A stretch of DNA of 64,000 bases from Cytophagales bacterium (GCA_013298025.1 JAAFJE010000007.1:156719-220718), one strand, 5' to 3'; numbered from the stretch's first letter, positions 19,100 to 27,815 are shown. A program made the numbers and translations. The notes: generated by a model from the sequence alone, not told the origin.

Positions 19100-20278
19100 C
19101 TACGGATACAGCAAATACTTTGCCCGAATCGCTTTGTATTGCTGTAAAGCTGGTTGCCATGAAGCTTTGATTTTCGCTGCCGACCATCCTTCTTGTAGCT
19201 GTTTGCGTAATTGGTCGCTACCAGCGAGTTTATCAAAAAAACTAGCACTCGTAAAAAACTTATCTTTTTGTGGTATTTTTTGATAAAAATCTAACAAATA
19301 CGTCAGGTCTAAACCCATTTGTTTCGCATCTACTCGTGTCAAATCTAAGCCGTAGCACAACACGCCTTCATTAGGTGGATTCAAGGCCCCAGGCTTATCG
19401 ACGGGCGTAAATTGAAACGACCCTGTGGCTGGATAAGGCGAGCCAATGACTTGAAACTGCAAATCGGTTCCTCTGCCTACACTCACTTGTGTAGGTTCAA
19501 ATAAGCAAAGCGATGGATACAACAAAATGGCTTGTTGGTTGGGTAAATTAGGCGAGGGGGCAACGGGCAAGGTATAAGGCGTTTGGTGGGTATAATTTTT
19601 ACATGGAATTATCTCTAATGTACATTTTACACCATTTTGTAGCCAGCCTTCGCCATTAATCATTTGGGCCAATTCTGCTACGGTACACCCATGCAAAATG
19701 GGTACAGGATTCAAGCCAACAAACGATACAAAGGGTTTTTCCATCACAGGACCGTCTATGTACTGCCCATTGGGATTGGGGCGGTCGAGAATCAGGAGGG
19801 TTTTGTGTTGCTCGGCACAGGCTTCCATCACATAGTGCATGGTAGAAGTATAGGTATAAAAACGAGTTCCCACATCCTGAATATCAAACAGCACAAGGTC
19901 TATATCGGCGAGTTGCTCGGCAGTAGGTTTTTTATTTTTACCATAAAGTGAAACCAAGGGTAGTCCTGTTTTGGCATCTACGCCATTATTGATATGCTCG
20001 CCTGCACTGGCTGTACCTCGAAAGCCGTGTTCTGGAGCAAAGATTTTTTTGATATGAACGCCCTTGCTCAACAGCGTATCAACCAAATGGGTATTGCCCA
20101 CCGTCGTCGTATGATTCACCACCAAGGCAATGTTTTTATGGGCAAGCATAGGCAAATAAGCCTCCAGTTGGGCTGCTCCTATTTCGAGCGTAGGCGTTGT
20201 TTTTTGTCGAACACCCTGTGCACAGGCAAACATCACCCATGTACATAACATTACAATGAAGAAAGTTTTATTTTTCAT
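19100..20278 (-). CDS. namZ: NamZ-like exo-beta-N-acetylmuramidase (DUF1343, GH171)
   Basis: 392 aa with a signal peptide or lipoprotein-type N-terminus (MLCTWVMFACAQG). DUF1343 features include LVVNHTTTVGNTHLVDTL, KIFAPEHGFRG, LVSLYGKNKKPT, LFDIQDVGTRFYTY and ILDRPNPNG. Characterised NamZ enzymes (Bacillus, Tannerella) remove terminal MurNAc residues from peptidoglycan fragments. First gene of the operon with the SGNH and MBOAT genes (gap about 30 bp). A minus-strand -7 box lies upstream at 20312-20305. The link of a muramidase with an O-acylation pair suggests that MurNAc-containing glycans are the shared substrate, which is inference. Confidence 0.88.
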   Translation of the reverse strand: MKNKTFFIVMLCTWVMFACAQGVRQKTTPTLEIGAAQLEAYLPMLAHKNIALVVNHTTTVGNTHLVDTLLSKGVHIKKIFAPEHGFRGTASAGEHINNGVDAKTGLPLVSLYGKNKKPTAEQLADIDLVLFDIQDVGTRFYTYTSTMHYVMEACAEQHKTLLILDRPNPNGQYIDGPVMEKPFVSFVGLNPVPILHGCTVAELAQMINGEGWLQNGVKCTLEIIPCKNYTHQTPYTLPVAPSPNLPNQQAILLYPSLCLFEPTQVSVGRGTDLQFQVIGSPYPATGSFQFTPVDKPGALNPPNEGVLCYGLDLTRVDAKQMGLDLTYLLDFYQKIPQKDKFFTSASFFDKLAGSDQLRKQLQEGWSAAKIKASWQPALQQYKAIRAKYLLYP

Positions 20279-20304
20279 CCTAAAAAGCTTGACGGTTTAT
20301 CAAC

Positions 20305-20333
20305 CAAATTTACAACATCACTTGCGAATACAA
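20305..20333 (-). promoter_or_regulatory. Putative promoter of the namZ-SGNH-MBOAT operon
   Basis: On the minus strand TTG (20333-20331) is followed after 18 nt by TAAATTTG (20312-20305), close to the Bacteroidota pattern TTTG-N19-21-TAnnTTTG. Transcription would start about 20 nt before the ATG at 20278. Confidence 0.45.
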
Positions 20334-20471
20334 GGCTTTTCTCGGTACATTTATCCGCTTTTTCTCCATAGACAATCGTTGTAAAGCAATAAAAGCGTAA
20401 ATTTGTCCTTAACTAAGAAGTAAGTTTTATTCAAAAGCTTTGAGTTATCTTCTTTGTAAGCCTGATACAAT

Positions 20472-21692
20472 ATGAATTTTCCAAGATATATCTCCCAACG
20501 CATCCAGCATACCAAGTCGAATACCTTTTCCGCTACTGTCACCAAAATTGGCGTAGGAAGCATTGCGGTTGGGCTTATGGTGATGATTGTTTCTTTTGGG
20601 GTGTTGTTTGGTTTTAAAGATGCCATCCGACAAAAATTGTTTAGCATCATGCCTCATATAAAAGTGACCAAGTTTTCGGCAAACGAATCGTTTGAAGAAT
20701 ACCCCATCACCAAGCAAACCACACTTTTTAAGCAATATCATACCATACCGGCCATCGACCACCTACAGGTGTCGGCCCATAAAGCGGGTATTCTCAAAAC
20801 ACGGGAAGATATGCTTGGGGTCATTATGCGAGGCGTTGACAAAGATTTTGATGTAGCACATTTTCAGTCGGCTATGCTCGAAGGGCGAAGCATCCGTTTC
20901 AGCGATTCTACCTACAGCAAAGAAATCATGATTAGTAAAGTGATAGCCAAAAAATTACAGCTAGGGATTGGCGACAATACCATTATGTATTTTCTCAATG
21001 CCCCCGACCGCCCTCGTAAATTGGAAGTCGTAGGGATTTATGAAACAGGCTTAGAAGAATTGGATAAAAACCTCATTCTGGGCGATTTGTCCTTGGTGCA
21101 GCGTATCAATGGCTGGGGCGCCGATTCGGTGGGAAATTATGAAATTTACCTCAAAAACTTTGAGCAAATCGACGCAGCGACCAAAGCCGTACAAGAAAAA
21201 TTACAGCCCGACATGAAGCTCGAAAAAGTAACTGATAAATTCATGGGACTTTTTGATTGGCTCGGAATGCTCGACCGAAACATGGTGATTTTCTTGTTCC
21301 TCATCTTGTTCGTAGCCTGCTTCAATATGATTTCTATTCTGCTCGTTTTGATGATGGAACGCACCCCAATGATTGGGCTTTTCAAGGCACTTGGTAGCTC
21401 GAACTGGCAAATCCGAAAAATCTTTTTATGGAGTGGTTTCTCTATGATTTTCAGAGGCTTACTTTATGGCAATTGCTTGGGTATTGGGGTTTGTTTGATA
21501 CAAAAATACTACCACCTTATTCCCCTCGACCCCGTGAATTATTACATGAATACCGTGCCTATTACGATGAACTGGACGGTCATTTTATTACTCAATTTGG
21601 CTACTATTTCACTGGTTATCCTCGTGCTGATTATTCCAACGTTTGTCATCACTCGCATTCAACCTGTAAAAGCAATTGTTTTTAAAAAATAG
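20472..21692 (+). CDS. FtsX-like ABC transporter permease, LolC/LolE type
   Basis: 406 aa with one membrane segment near residues 30-55 (VGSIAVGLMVMIVSFGVLFGF), a long extracytoplasmic domain, then three segments near 265-295, 320-345 and 370-395. This is the MacB/LolE layout. The N-terminus YISQRI..., followed by KIGVGSIAVGLMVMIVS, resembles lipoprotein-releasing permeases, which extract lipoproteins from the inner membrane. No ATP-binding partner lies next to it, so the cognate ATPase must be encoded elsewhere. The plus-strand gene is divergent from namZ. Confidence 0.88.
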   Translation: MNFPRYISQRIQHTKSNTFSATVTKIGVGSIAVGLMVMIVSFGVLFGFKDAIRQKLFSIMPHIKVTKFSANESFEEYPITKQTTLFKQYHTIPAIDHLQVSAHKAGILKTREDMLGVIMRGVDKDFDVAHFQSAMLEGRSIRFSDSTYSKEIMISKVIAKKLQLGIGDNTIMYFLNAPDRPRKLEVVGIYETGLEELDKNLILGDLSLVQRINGWGADSVGNYEIYLKNFEQIDAATKAVQEKLQPDMKLEKVTDKFMGLFDWLGMLDRNMVIFLFLILFVACFNMISILLVLMMERTPMIGLFKALGSSNWQIRKIFLWSGFSMIFRGLLYGNCLGIGVCLIQKYYHLIPLDPVNYYMNTVPITMNWTVILLLNLATISLVILVLIIPTFVITRIQPVKAIVFKK

Positions 21693-21740
21693 AGATTATT
21701 TGTAAAAGGCAAAATTATTAATTAGCATTTTGATTTTCAG

Positions 21741-21760
21741 TGATTTATTTCAATAAATCA
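21741..21760. terminator. Small AT-rich hairpin between convergent genes
   Basis: TGATTTATT at 21741-21749 and its perfect complement at 21752-21760 are separated by two bases, in the spacer between the permease gene and the convergent pirin-like gene. The stem is AT-only at its core, so termination would be weak. Confidence 0.35.
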
Positions 21761-21785
21761 ATCCTATGCTACGCACCATTTATCT

Positions 21786-22427
21786 TTAACAATCTATCAA
21801 TAAAACCATGGCATCTTGCGAAAGTGCCTCAAATTCTACCGCTTCCAAATCCCATAAATACAGGGCATCTTGGGCATGAAGAAGACGGTTTTGTACTTCA
21901 AAAACACCTTGTAATACATATACCCACACTTGTTTGTTGGTTTCTTGCAATTGGTAAGTGTCTTCGGCACGTCCTTGGTATTGTCCTATCCATACCTTAG
22001 CTTGTGTATGCAAGGCGATAAGTTGATTTTTTTGTGTCGAAAAATCAAGATTTTGTATCGTTCTCTTATGGTCGGAACAGCCCTCACCAATCAGTACATA
22101 ACACTGAATGGCCTCTTCGGTATAGGCATTATGCAAACGTATCAACTGCTCGGCAGTACAGCCTTGTTGCCATACGTGGTCTTCTTCGACAGGATATTTT
22201 TCACCCGATATTTCCACAACCACATCGCCAATAAAAGGTAGTATCCACAAGGTACTATTGGCCGTTACCGAAAACTGCCAATCGCTTTGTGGGTCTAGCA
22301 CAAGGCGTTCAAATTGCCACGTGGCATCGGCTGTTGGGGGCATTATGTGCGTTACCTGTGTTTGTTTATACAAAGTTACAGGTTGTTTTTCTTCGAGCAG
22401 GATAATTCCAGTGGTTTGCGTCAACAT
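21786..22427 (-). CDS. Pirin/YhhW C-terminal-like cupin protein
   Basis: 213 aa from MLTQTTGIILLEEKQPV (ATG at 22427-22425). The frame is open 43 codons further up, but that part overlaps the upstream gene. The C-terminal third, LIALHTQAKVWIGQYQGRAED followed by VWVYVLQGVFEVQNRLLHAQDAL, resembles the second cupin barrel of YhhW/pirin proteins, and the N-terminal half also looks cupin-like. I see no clear His-rich metal site, so catalytic activity is uncertain. The start overlaps the stop of the preceding gene by 7 nt, so the two are translationally coupled. Confidence 0.6.
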   Translation of the reverse strand: MLTQTTGIILLEEKQPVTLYKQTQVTHIMPPTADATWQFERLVLDPQSDWQFSVTANSTLWILPFIGDVVVEISGEKYPVEEDHVWQQGCTAEQLIRLHNAYTEEAIQCYVLIGEGCSDHKRTIQNLDFSTQKNQLIALHTQAKVWIGQYQGRAEDTYQLQETNKQVWVYVLQGVFEVQNRLLHAQDALYLWDLEAVEFEALSQDAMVLLIDC

Positions 22428-22930
22428 AGTGTTACAGGTTGAAATGAAGTAATACTCAAGTAGGGTTGTAAAGCGATTAATTCTGTAGCATACATACCTG
22501 CTTCGTTGGCAGGTTCGTAGCTCAACAACAAGCGGTCTTGTAGGGTATCTAGCCAAAAGAGTGGTTTGCTATAAAAATAAATCGCTACTTTATGGGCTTG
22601 TTTGTTGCTTACATGGGAATGAACAATTTCAAAACTAAACTTTTCAAAAGACAGCCCCAACTTCCCAAAAGCATTCGATATATCTGGCATAATGCCTTGT
22701 AACTGCTGGATATAACCAATAGCCGCCGTGCTTACCAAGGCATGAAGCTTTTCAGCCTGTGGATTATGGGTAAGTATTTCTTGAAAAGTTTGAAATTGCT
22801 TTTGCTGGTTGTAATACTGAGCCTGCATAAAAAACTCCATGTAGGTATCTTCAAAAACGTATTTGTCCCACGCTTTTGTAGCACTGGCATCAATGAGCTT
22901 ACGATAACAAAGAATGATTTGCCCTTTCAT
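22421..22930 (-). CDS. Uncharacterised protein, about 169 aa
   Basis: I choose the start MKGQIILCYRKLIDA (ATG at 22930-22928), since the earlier Met lies on an inverted repeat that belongs to the end of the upstream gene. The protein is soluble, mixed alpha/beta, and contains FEKFSFEIVHSHVSN and LQDRLLLSYEPANEAGMYA. I do not recognise the family. The stop codon overlaps the start of the pirin-like gene (ATGTTGA), so both proteins are likely made together and may work together. The dioxygenase-like gene precedes it on the same strand with a stem-loop between. Confidence 0.6.
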   Translation of the reverse strand: MKGQIILCYRKLIDASATKAWDKYVFEDTYMEFFMQAQYYNQQKQFQTFQEILTHNPQAEKLHALVSTAAIGYIQQLQGIMPDISNAFGKLGLSFEKFSFEIVHSHVSNKQAHKVAIYFYSKPLFWLDTLQDRLLLSYEPANEAGMYATELIALQPYLSITSFQPVTLC

Positions 22931-22972
22931 AGCAAAGGAGATTTTTGGTAAAAACTTGATTTCGGAGATTGT

Positions 22973-23014
22973 ATTCTTGATGTCGGATGCTGGCAAACAA
23001 CCGACATCAAGAAT
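22973..23014 (-). terminator. Stem-loop after the dioxygenase-like gene
   Basis: 14-bp perfect stem (ATTCTTGATGTCGG at 22973-22986 with 23001-23014) and a 14-nt loop, starting 11 nt past the stop of the gene at 23026. There is no U-run, so it may be a weak terminator or a 3' end stabiliser within a longer transcript. Confidence 0.5.
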
Positions 23015-23025
23015 CAACCGAGCTA

Positions 23026-23745
23026 TTAGGCCGAAACTACAATGTTATGTTTTAAAACAAAGCCGTCGGTTGTGCTACCTGTCACCGTTGACATTTCGTA
23101 GGTTACGCCATCGCCAAATACGTTGTCGGCGGCATTTGTGGTATCGGGTTGGCCATGACTGGCATAAACACCTTGGGCATATACCACTTTAGAAACATCT
23201 TCAGGAAAAGCGATTTGTGTTACCAACAACGATGCTCCTGTACTGCTGTACACGTGTACGTGGATGTGTGGGGCTCTACTCGAATACCAACCTGGGTAAA
23301 TACTCGTAAAAGTCACTAAGCCCGTACTATCGGTTACTTGTCGGCCTCTCAAAAAGTGTACACTGGTATAATTGGTTGCTTGCATAGACGTACCACCATA
23401 TTCAGAATACTCGCCTTTGGCATCGCAATGCCATATATCAACAATGGCATTTGCCAAACCTGCACAACTGGCATTTTTGTTTTGAATCGTAATCTTAATC
23501 GTCAATAATGTACCCGTGCGGTCTGAACGAATATCAGACGTTACCAATGACGAAGGCGTTTTGGTTGGAAATGGGCCTTCGGTTTCGGCTGGCGTACTGG
23601 TGCAACTGGTATTGGTTGTGCCTCCCGTCACTGTACCCGTGGTGGTAGTCGTTGTAGGAGAAACATCTTCTGTTTTACAAGCAGCTACTGCTTTGGCTGT
23701 AAGTAAACCTAATCCTGCTCTTTTTAAAAAATCAATTCTTTTCAT
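23026..23745 (-). CDS. Intradiol ring-cleavage dioxygenase-like lipoprotein
   Basis: 239 aa. The N-terminus MKRIDFLKRAGLGLLTAKAVAACK ends in a lipobox-like cysteine, followed by a Thr-rich linker. The catalytic domain shows the intradiol pattern: VDIWHCDAKGEYSEYGG, FLRGRQVTDSTGLVTFTSIYPGWY and HIHVHV. The Tyr of GEYS, the Tyr of PGWY and the two His of HIH match the four Fe(III) ligands of protocatechuate and catechol dioxygenases. It would act at the cell surface or in the periplasm, unlike the cytoplasmic catabolic enzymes, so the substrate is unclear. A LytR/LytS pair lies upstream on the same strand. Confidence 0.85.
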   Translation of the reverse strand: MKRIDFLKRAGLGLLTAKAVAACKTEDVSPTTTTTTGTVTGGTTNTSCTSTPAETEGPFPTKTPSSLVTSDIRSDRTGTLLTIKITIQNKNASCAGLANAIVDIWHCDAKGEYSEYGGTSMQATNYTSVHFLRGRQVTDSTGLVTFTSIYPGWYSSRAPHIHVHVYSSTGASLLVTQIAFPEDVSKVVYAQGVYASHGQPDTTNAADNVFGDGVTYEMSTVTGSTTDGFVLKHNIVVSA

Positions 23746-23898
23746 GGTTGGAGACTTTTTTATGGTTGCTAATACCTCAACTTAATATTTTTGAAAGTTT
23801 ATATAAGCATGACGACTTCCTGTTCTTTTCCGTTACGAAACGATAAAAAGTTGAGGTGAAAACCATAAATGTGTCGGTAAATAAGCCATGTAAAATGA

Positions 23899-24606
23899 TT
23901 ACGTAAAATACGCTAGTACTTCTTTTTCATACCTTTGTCCGATGGGTACTTCTAAATTTTCTAAGGCCAACAAACGGTTGCGTACCGATTGTACCTTTGC
24001 CAATGCCACAATATACGATTTATGCACCCGCATAAATTGGTTGGGGGGCAATTTCTCGGCAAGGGCTTTCATGGTCATACGGGCTACCAAGGGCTTTTGG
24101 TCTTGCAGGTATATTTTGAGGTAATCGTCGGAAGCTTCGATAAACAAAATGTCTTTGTACGGGATTTTATGTAGCGTATAATCTGCCCTGATGTGCAAAT
24201 AGGCCTCTGCTGTTTGAAACGAAATGGCTTTGCTTTGTTTTAAAATAAACGCCTTCTGACAAGCCTGTCTAAATCTTTGCAAATCAATAGGTTTAAGCAA
24301 ATAGTCAACCGCTTGCAGGTGGAAGCCTTCTATGGCAAATTCGCTGAAAGCAGTTGTAAAAATCACTAAAGGTTGAGGAATACCTTCGGCGGCGAGCGAT
24401 TGATAAAAATCAATACCCGACACCGTGGGCATATTAATGTCTAAAAAAAGTAAATCTACGGTATGGGTTTGTAAGTAATTTTTTACTTCCGAAGGACTAG
24501 TAAAGGTTTTTTCCAAGATAACTCCCTCTGTTTTAGCACAAAGGTTGTGCAAAATCCGCAACGCAGGTGGTTCGTCATCCAGGGCTATAGCGCTGAGTTG
24601 TATCAT
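23899..24606 (-). CDS. LytTR-family response regulator
   Basis: 235 aa. Receiver domain at 1-115 with acidic residues at DDEPPA, the phosphoacceptor Asp in LLFLDINMP near 55, and Lys in YLLKPIDL. A LytTR DNA-binding domain at about 135-233 includes IPYKDILFIEASDDYLKIYL and FMRVHKSYIVAL. Its start overlaps the end of the sensor kinase gene by 32 bp, so the pair is co-expressed. It should bind DNA after phosphorylation; target genes are unknown, though the dioxygenase-like gene just downstream is a candidate. Confidence 0.94.
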   Translation of the reverse strand: MIQLSAIALDDEPPALRILHNLCAKTEGVILEKTFTSPSEVKNYLQTHTVDLLFLDINMPTVSGIDFYQSLAAEGIPQPLVIFTTAFSEFAIEGFHLQAVDYLLKPIDLQRFRQACQKAFILKQSKAISFQTAEAYLHIRADYTLHKIPYKDILFIEASDDYLKIYLQDQKPLVARMTMKALAEKLPPNQFMRVHKSYIVALAKVQSVRNRLLALENLEVPIGQRYEKEVLAYFT

Positions 24607-25681
24607 TGTAAGAGAGGTTAAGTTGTAATGTTACTGTAAAAAAATCTGTTTGCTGAATGCTTAATGTATGCTTTTGTGGATAAAGCAATGCTAATCGCTG
24701 TTGGGTGTTCGATAAGCCCAATCCATTTTTTTCATACTTGTGTGGGGTATATGGCTGTATGCGATTTTGTACAAACAACCGCAATGTTTCATCGCTTTGT
24801 ACTACTATTTGAATCTGAATAGGTGAAGCTTGTTCGGGATTTACACCGTATTTAAAAGCATTTTCAATAAAAGGAATCAACAACATCGGGGCAATTTGTT
24901 GCCAAGGTTTGACACCTTCTACCGAAAAGCTTACTTGTACGGTATTGTCGAATCGCAGCTTTTGTAAAGCAATATAGTTTTCAATATAAGCAATTTCTTG
25001 GACTAAATCTACTTGCGACTGGGTCGTGTGAGCCATAATATACCGCATCATACTCGACAATTTCGTTACGGCATCGCTGGCAACCAATGCCCCTTCTTCT
25101 AGGGTAAGAGCATAAATGCTATTGAGCGAGTTGAACAAAAAATGGGGATTAATTTGTGCTTTTAAAAAACGCAATTCGGCATCTATTTTATCCTGAAACA
25201 AGGCTTGTTCGTATTGTTTACTCCGAAAATGGGTAGTAAATAATATGCCCAACAAATACAATATGAGCGATTTAGCCAAGTCGAACTTTCCCATTACATC
25301 ATGAAAACCACCTGGTGGTGGAGGCGGTGGTCCATTTTTCCAGCCTTGTAAATGCGGAGGTAATCCTCCTTCTGGAGGGTCGTGTAAGTGTGGCCAATCA
25401 ACATGGTTGGCTACCCAATACAGCACAACAAAATTACTGAGCAAAACCACGCCAAACCAAGCGTATTGTGCCGTAAGATACAACCGTGGCGTAAAAATAT
25501 AATAGTTGGCATAAAAAGCCAGCAACATCAATCCATACAACAGTAAGTTGCTCAATTCATGCGGGTTGTGCACGAGGTTGTCCCAATCCCATAAATTTTC
25601 GGGCGTAAACACATAAATCAGCCCGATGTAGGCCAAACAAGGCACTATATGCCGAAGCGAAGATGATAACTGTGCTTTCAT
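24575..25681 (-). CDS. LytS/YehU-type sensor histidine kinase
   Basis: 368 aa from MKAQLSSSLRHIV (ATG at 25681-25679); an alternative start eight codons earlier at 25705 lies directly after a terminator-like hairpin. Four hydrophobic segments occupy about residues 10-165. Between the last two is a loop very rich in Pro, His and Gly (HLHDPPEGGLPPHLQ, GPPPPPPGGFHD). The kinase domain has the His_kinase block LRFLKAQINPHFLFNSLNSIY with the phospho-His and an ATPase part with LLIPFIENAFKYG and GLGLSNTQQRL. The response regulator gene overlaps its 3' end. Confidence 0.92.
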   Translation of the reverse strand: MKAQLSSSLRHIVPCLAYIGLIYVFTPENLWDWDNLVHNPHELSNLLLYGLMLLAFYANYYIFTPRLYLTAQYAWFGVVLLSNFVVLYWVANHVDWPHLHDPPEGGLPPHLQGWKNGPPPPPPGGFHDVMGKFDLAKSLILYLLGILFTTHFRSKQYEQALFQDKIDAELRFLKAQINPHFLFNSLNSIYALTLEEGALVASDAVTKLSSMMRYIMAHTTQSQVDLVQEIAYIENYIALQKLRFDNTVQVSFSVEGVKPWQQIAPMLLIPFIENAFKYGVNPEQASPIQIQIVVQSDETLRLFVQNRIQPYTPHKYEKNGLGLSNTQQRLALLYPQKHTLSIQQTDFFTVTLQLNLSYNDTTQRYSPG

Positions 25682-25713
25682 GATACAAACATAAGATTTT
25701 GTCATGAAACAAA

Positions 25714-25745
25714 AATCCCAAGCGACTATATATTCGCTTGGGATT
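25714..25745 (-). terminator. Minus-strand terminator/attenuator in the leader of the kinase gene
   Basis: 12-bp perfect stem (AATCCCAAGCGA at 25714-25725 with 25734-25745), 8-nt loop, followed on the minus strand by TTTTTGTTT. It lies 9 nt before the upper ATG of the kinase gene, and about 590 bp after the end of corA. It could end an unseen short transcript or attenuate the kinase mRNA. Confidence 0.6.
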
Positions 25746-26331
25746 AAAACTCTTACTTAACAAGCAAGAGAGTGGAATTCCACTTTTTTCACCTTAACTA
25801 AATTAGACCATCAGTAGCCATCTATGTAGATGGATACAAAATATTTATATCAATACGGATGCCCGTTTGAGTGCCATTAAGAAAAATACATAAGATTAAC
25901 GATAGCCATACAATATTTGTATGTACTTATACAATTAAGCGATTAGGAGTTTGTTGAAGATTTAGTTTTGGTTGTGCCTACAAAACCCAAAAGTGAAGTA
26001 GCAAATGAGTTTATATCGGTTTCAAACTATTTACATTGATAACGTTATTTTTGAAAGTGTATTGTTGTTTGTGTAAAGTTTACTAATTATTTTTATTATA
26101 AAGCAACTTTTGCCATAAACATACTCACTTTTTATAGCGTTCTATGTATAATCAGTACAAAAATACGTTTTTTTCTATATTTAACCAATATTGATTGATT
26201 GTTTTTCCGAATAATTGTTCAGAAATTCTGCACAACACTTCTTTTTTCAACATTTCGTTGCAAATGTAGGAGAATTATTTCAGGTAAATATTAATAAATT
26301 ATTAGAATATAATTAAGAACCCTACAATACC
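25746..26331. other. Intergenic region, 586 bp, with several small hairpins
   Basis: No coding frame of note. Near the kinase end there are three more inverted repeats: 25750-25770 (8 of 9 pairs), the palindrome AGTGGAATTCCACT at 25771-25784 followed by T6 on the plus strand, and CCATCTA/TAGATGG at 25818-25833. The rest is AT-rich. A small RNA cannot be excluded. Confidence 0.45.
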
Positions 26332-27276
26332 CTATATCCAATTTTTTCTTTTAAAAAACCAAAGTACCGCTACCGACGACGTAAACATCAACACAATAGC
26401 CAGATAAAAACCATAAGGGTGCATGATGGTAGGCATTACTTGGTAGTTCATCCCAAAAATCCCTGCAATGAGGGTTGGGGGTAAGAAAACGATGGTGACA
26501 ACCGTGAAAATTTTGATGATTTGGTTTTGTTCCAAATTAATCAAACCTGTGAAGGTATCTTGTAAATATTCGAGTCTTTCAAAATTAAATGTAGTATATT
26601 CTATCAACGAACCAATATCTTTCAACACAATACGCAGGCGTTCTCGGTAGCTGTCAGGAAACAATCGGCTACGCTGAATGCTCGAAAGCACCCGTTGCTT
26701 ATCAATGATACTCTCTCTGAGCATCATCGTGTTTTCCTGTAATGTATTGATTTTGAGCAATATTTCTTGCTTTGGCTTCTTTTCGTTAGAAAGCGATTTA
26801 CTAATACTGGTGATTTCACGAGAAATATTTTCGAGCAAATCGGCATCGGCTTCGATGCGTGTTTCGAGCAGCAACAAAAATACATCTACGCCCGTATCAA
26901 ACGGCTCGTCATAAACCTTTAGTTTTTTAACGGTATCGGCAAATGTTTTAGAATCGCCATGCCTGTAGGTAAACAAGACATTGTTTTTTATCAAAAACGA
27001 AACGGGGTAGCTATGATAGCCATGCTGGTCGATTTTAGAAAAATTAGAGTTTGCCACCATCATATCGCCTTGTTCAAAAAAGCGAGCACTGCTTTCAATC
27101 TCTACAATTTCTTGGGGCGTTTGAAAACTCACTTGGCATTTGGTTTCAATCCATTCCTCCTCTTCGGCTGTGGCTGATTGTAAATCAACCCAAATCAAGT
27201 TCGGAAGTTGCGCAATGGCTCTTACATCCGTTTCTTTTCTGATTTGTCTTTTCTCTTTATAAAAAATTCTAACCAT
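26332..27276 (-). CDS. corA: CorA family magnesium/cobalt transporter
   Basis: 314 aa. A cytoplasmic N-terminal alpha/beta domain is followed by long helices (residues about 140-250) and two C-terminal membrane segments. The first ends in the family signature GMNYQ and the second is FYLAIVLMFTSSVAVLWFF. A basic tail (KRKNWI) follows. It forms a pentameric inner-membrane channel for Mg2+. It stands alone on the minus strand. Confidence 0.94.
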   Translation of the reverse strand: MVRIFYKEKRQIRKETDVRAIAQLPNLIWVDLQSATAEEEEWIETKCQVSFQTPQEIVEIESSARFFEQGDMMVANSNFSKIDQHGYHSYPVSFLIKNNVLFTYRHGDSKTFADTVKKLKVYDEPFDTGVDVFLLLLETRIEADADLLENISREITSISKSLSNEKKPKQEILLKINTLQENTMMLRESIIDKQRVLSSIQRSRLFPDSYRERLRIVLKDIGSLIEYTTFNFERLEYLQDTFTGLINLEQNQIIKIFTVVTIVFLPPTLIAGIFGMNYQVMPTIMHPYGFYLAIVLMFTSSVAVLWFFKRKNWI

Positions 27277-27507
27277 CGCAATATCTTATATTTTGCCCCT
27301 TTTTATCGTACAAAGGAACAGCCTTACACCTTTAGCCCGTCTGAAAATTAAAAAACAAGTTTGAGTATTACAAATAAACAGCCCATAATTGACCAACTAA
27401 AGGCAATATACCTCATTAAATTTTATTTTTACCCAGCGTATTTACTTGCATCTTCGCTTTGTGCTTCCGTATTTTGGACTTTATTTACTTTTTTCTGCCA
27501 TCGAAGT

Positions 27508-27801
27508 ATGTCTTCCAAACCTAAAATTACCATCGAGTATTGTCCCAAATGCCATTGGCTCTTGCGTGCCGCTTGGATGGCCCAAGAATTGCTCAGTACG
27601 TTTACCGAAGAACTGGGCGAAGTAAGCCTCAAACCATCTGAGGTAGCTGGTCGTTTTCAGGTGAGCATTGCCGACGAAGTGATTTTCGACCGAAAACGTG
27701 CTGGTAGATTTCCAGAAGCCAAGGAACTCAAACAATTGATTAGAGATGTCGTGTGTCCTGACAAGCATTTGGGGCATTCCGACAAGCAACAAGCATCTTA
27801 A
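27508..27801 (+). CDS. SelT/SelW/SelH (Rdx) family redox protein, Cys form
   Basis: 97 aa from MSSKPKITIEYC (ATG at 27508). The frame is open upstream with a TTG start, but that part is membrane-like and foreign to the family. The thioredoxin-like fold carries the redox block EYCPKCHWLLRAAW with CxxC in place of the CxxU of animal selenoprotein W. GRFPEAKELKQLIRD near the end is also typical. A thiol redox role is known only loosely for this family. The SdiA-regulated-type lipoprotein gene follows 14 nt after the stop. Confidence 0.88.
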   Translation: MSSKPKITIEYCPKCHWLLRAAWMAQELLSTFTEELGEVSLKPSEVAGRFQVSIADEVIFDRKRAGRFPEAKELKQLIRDVVCPDKHLGHSDKQQAS

Positions 27802-27815
27802 CCCCTCATTTCTTT

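Noticed and set aside
27361..27507. N-terminal extension of the SelW-like protein from a TTG codon
   Set aside because: The extension is hydrophobic and aromatic, not part of the Rdx fold, and a normal ATG stands right at the domain start.
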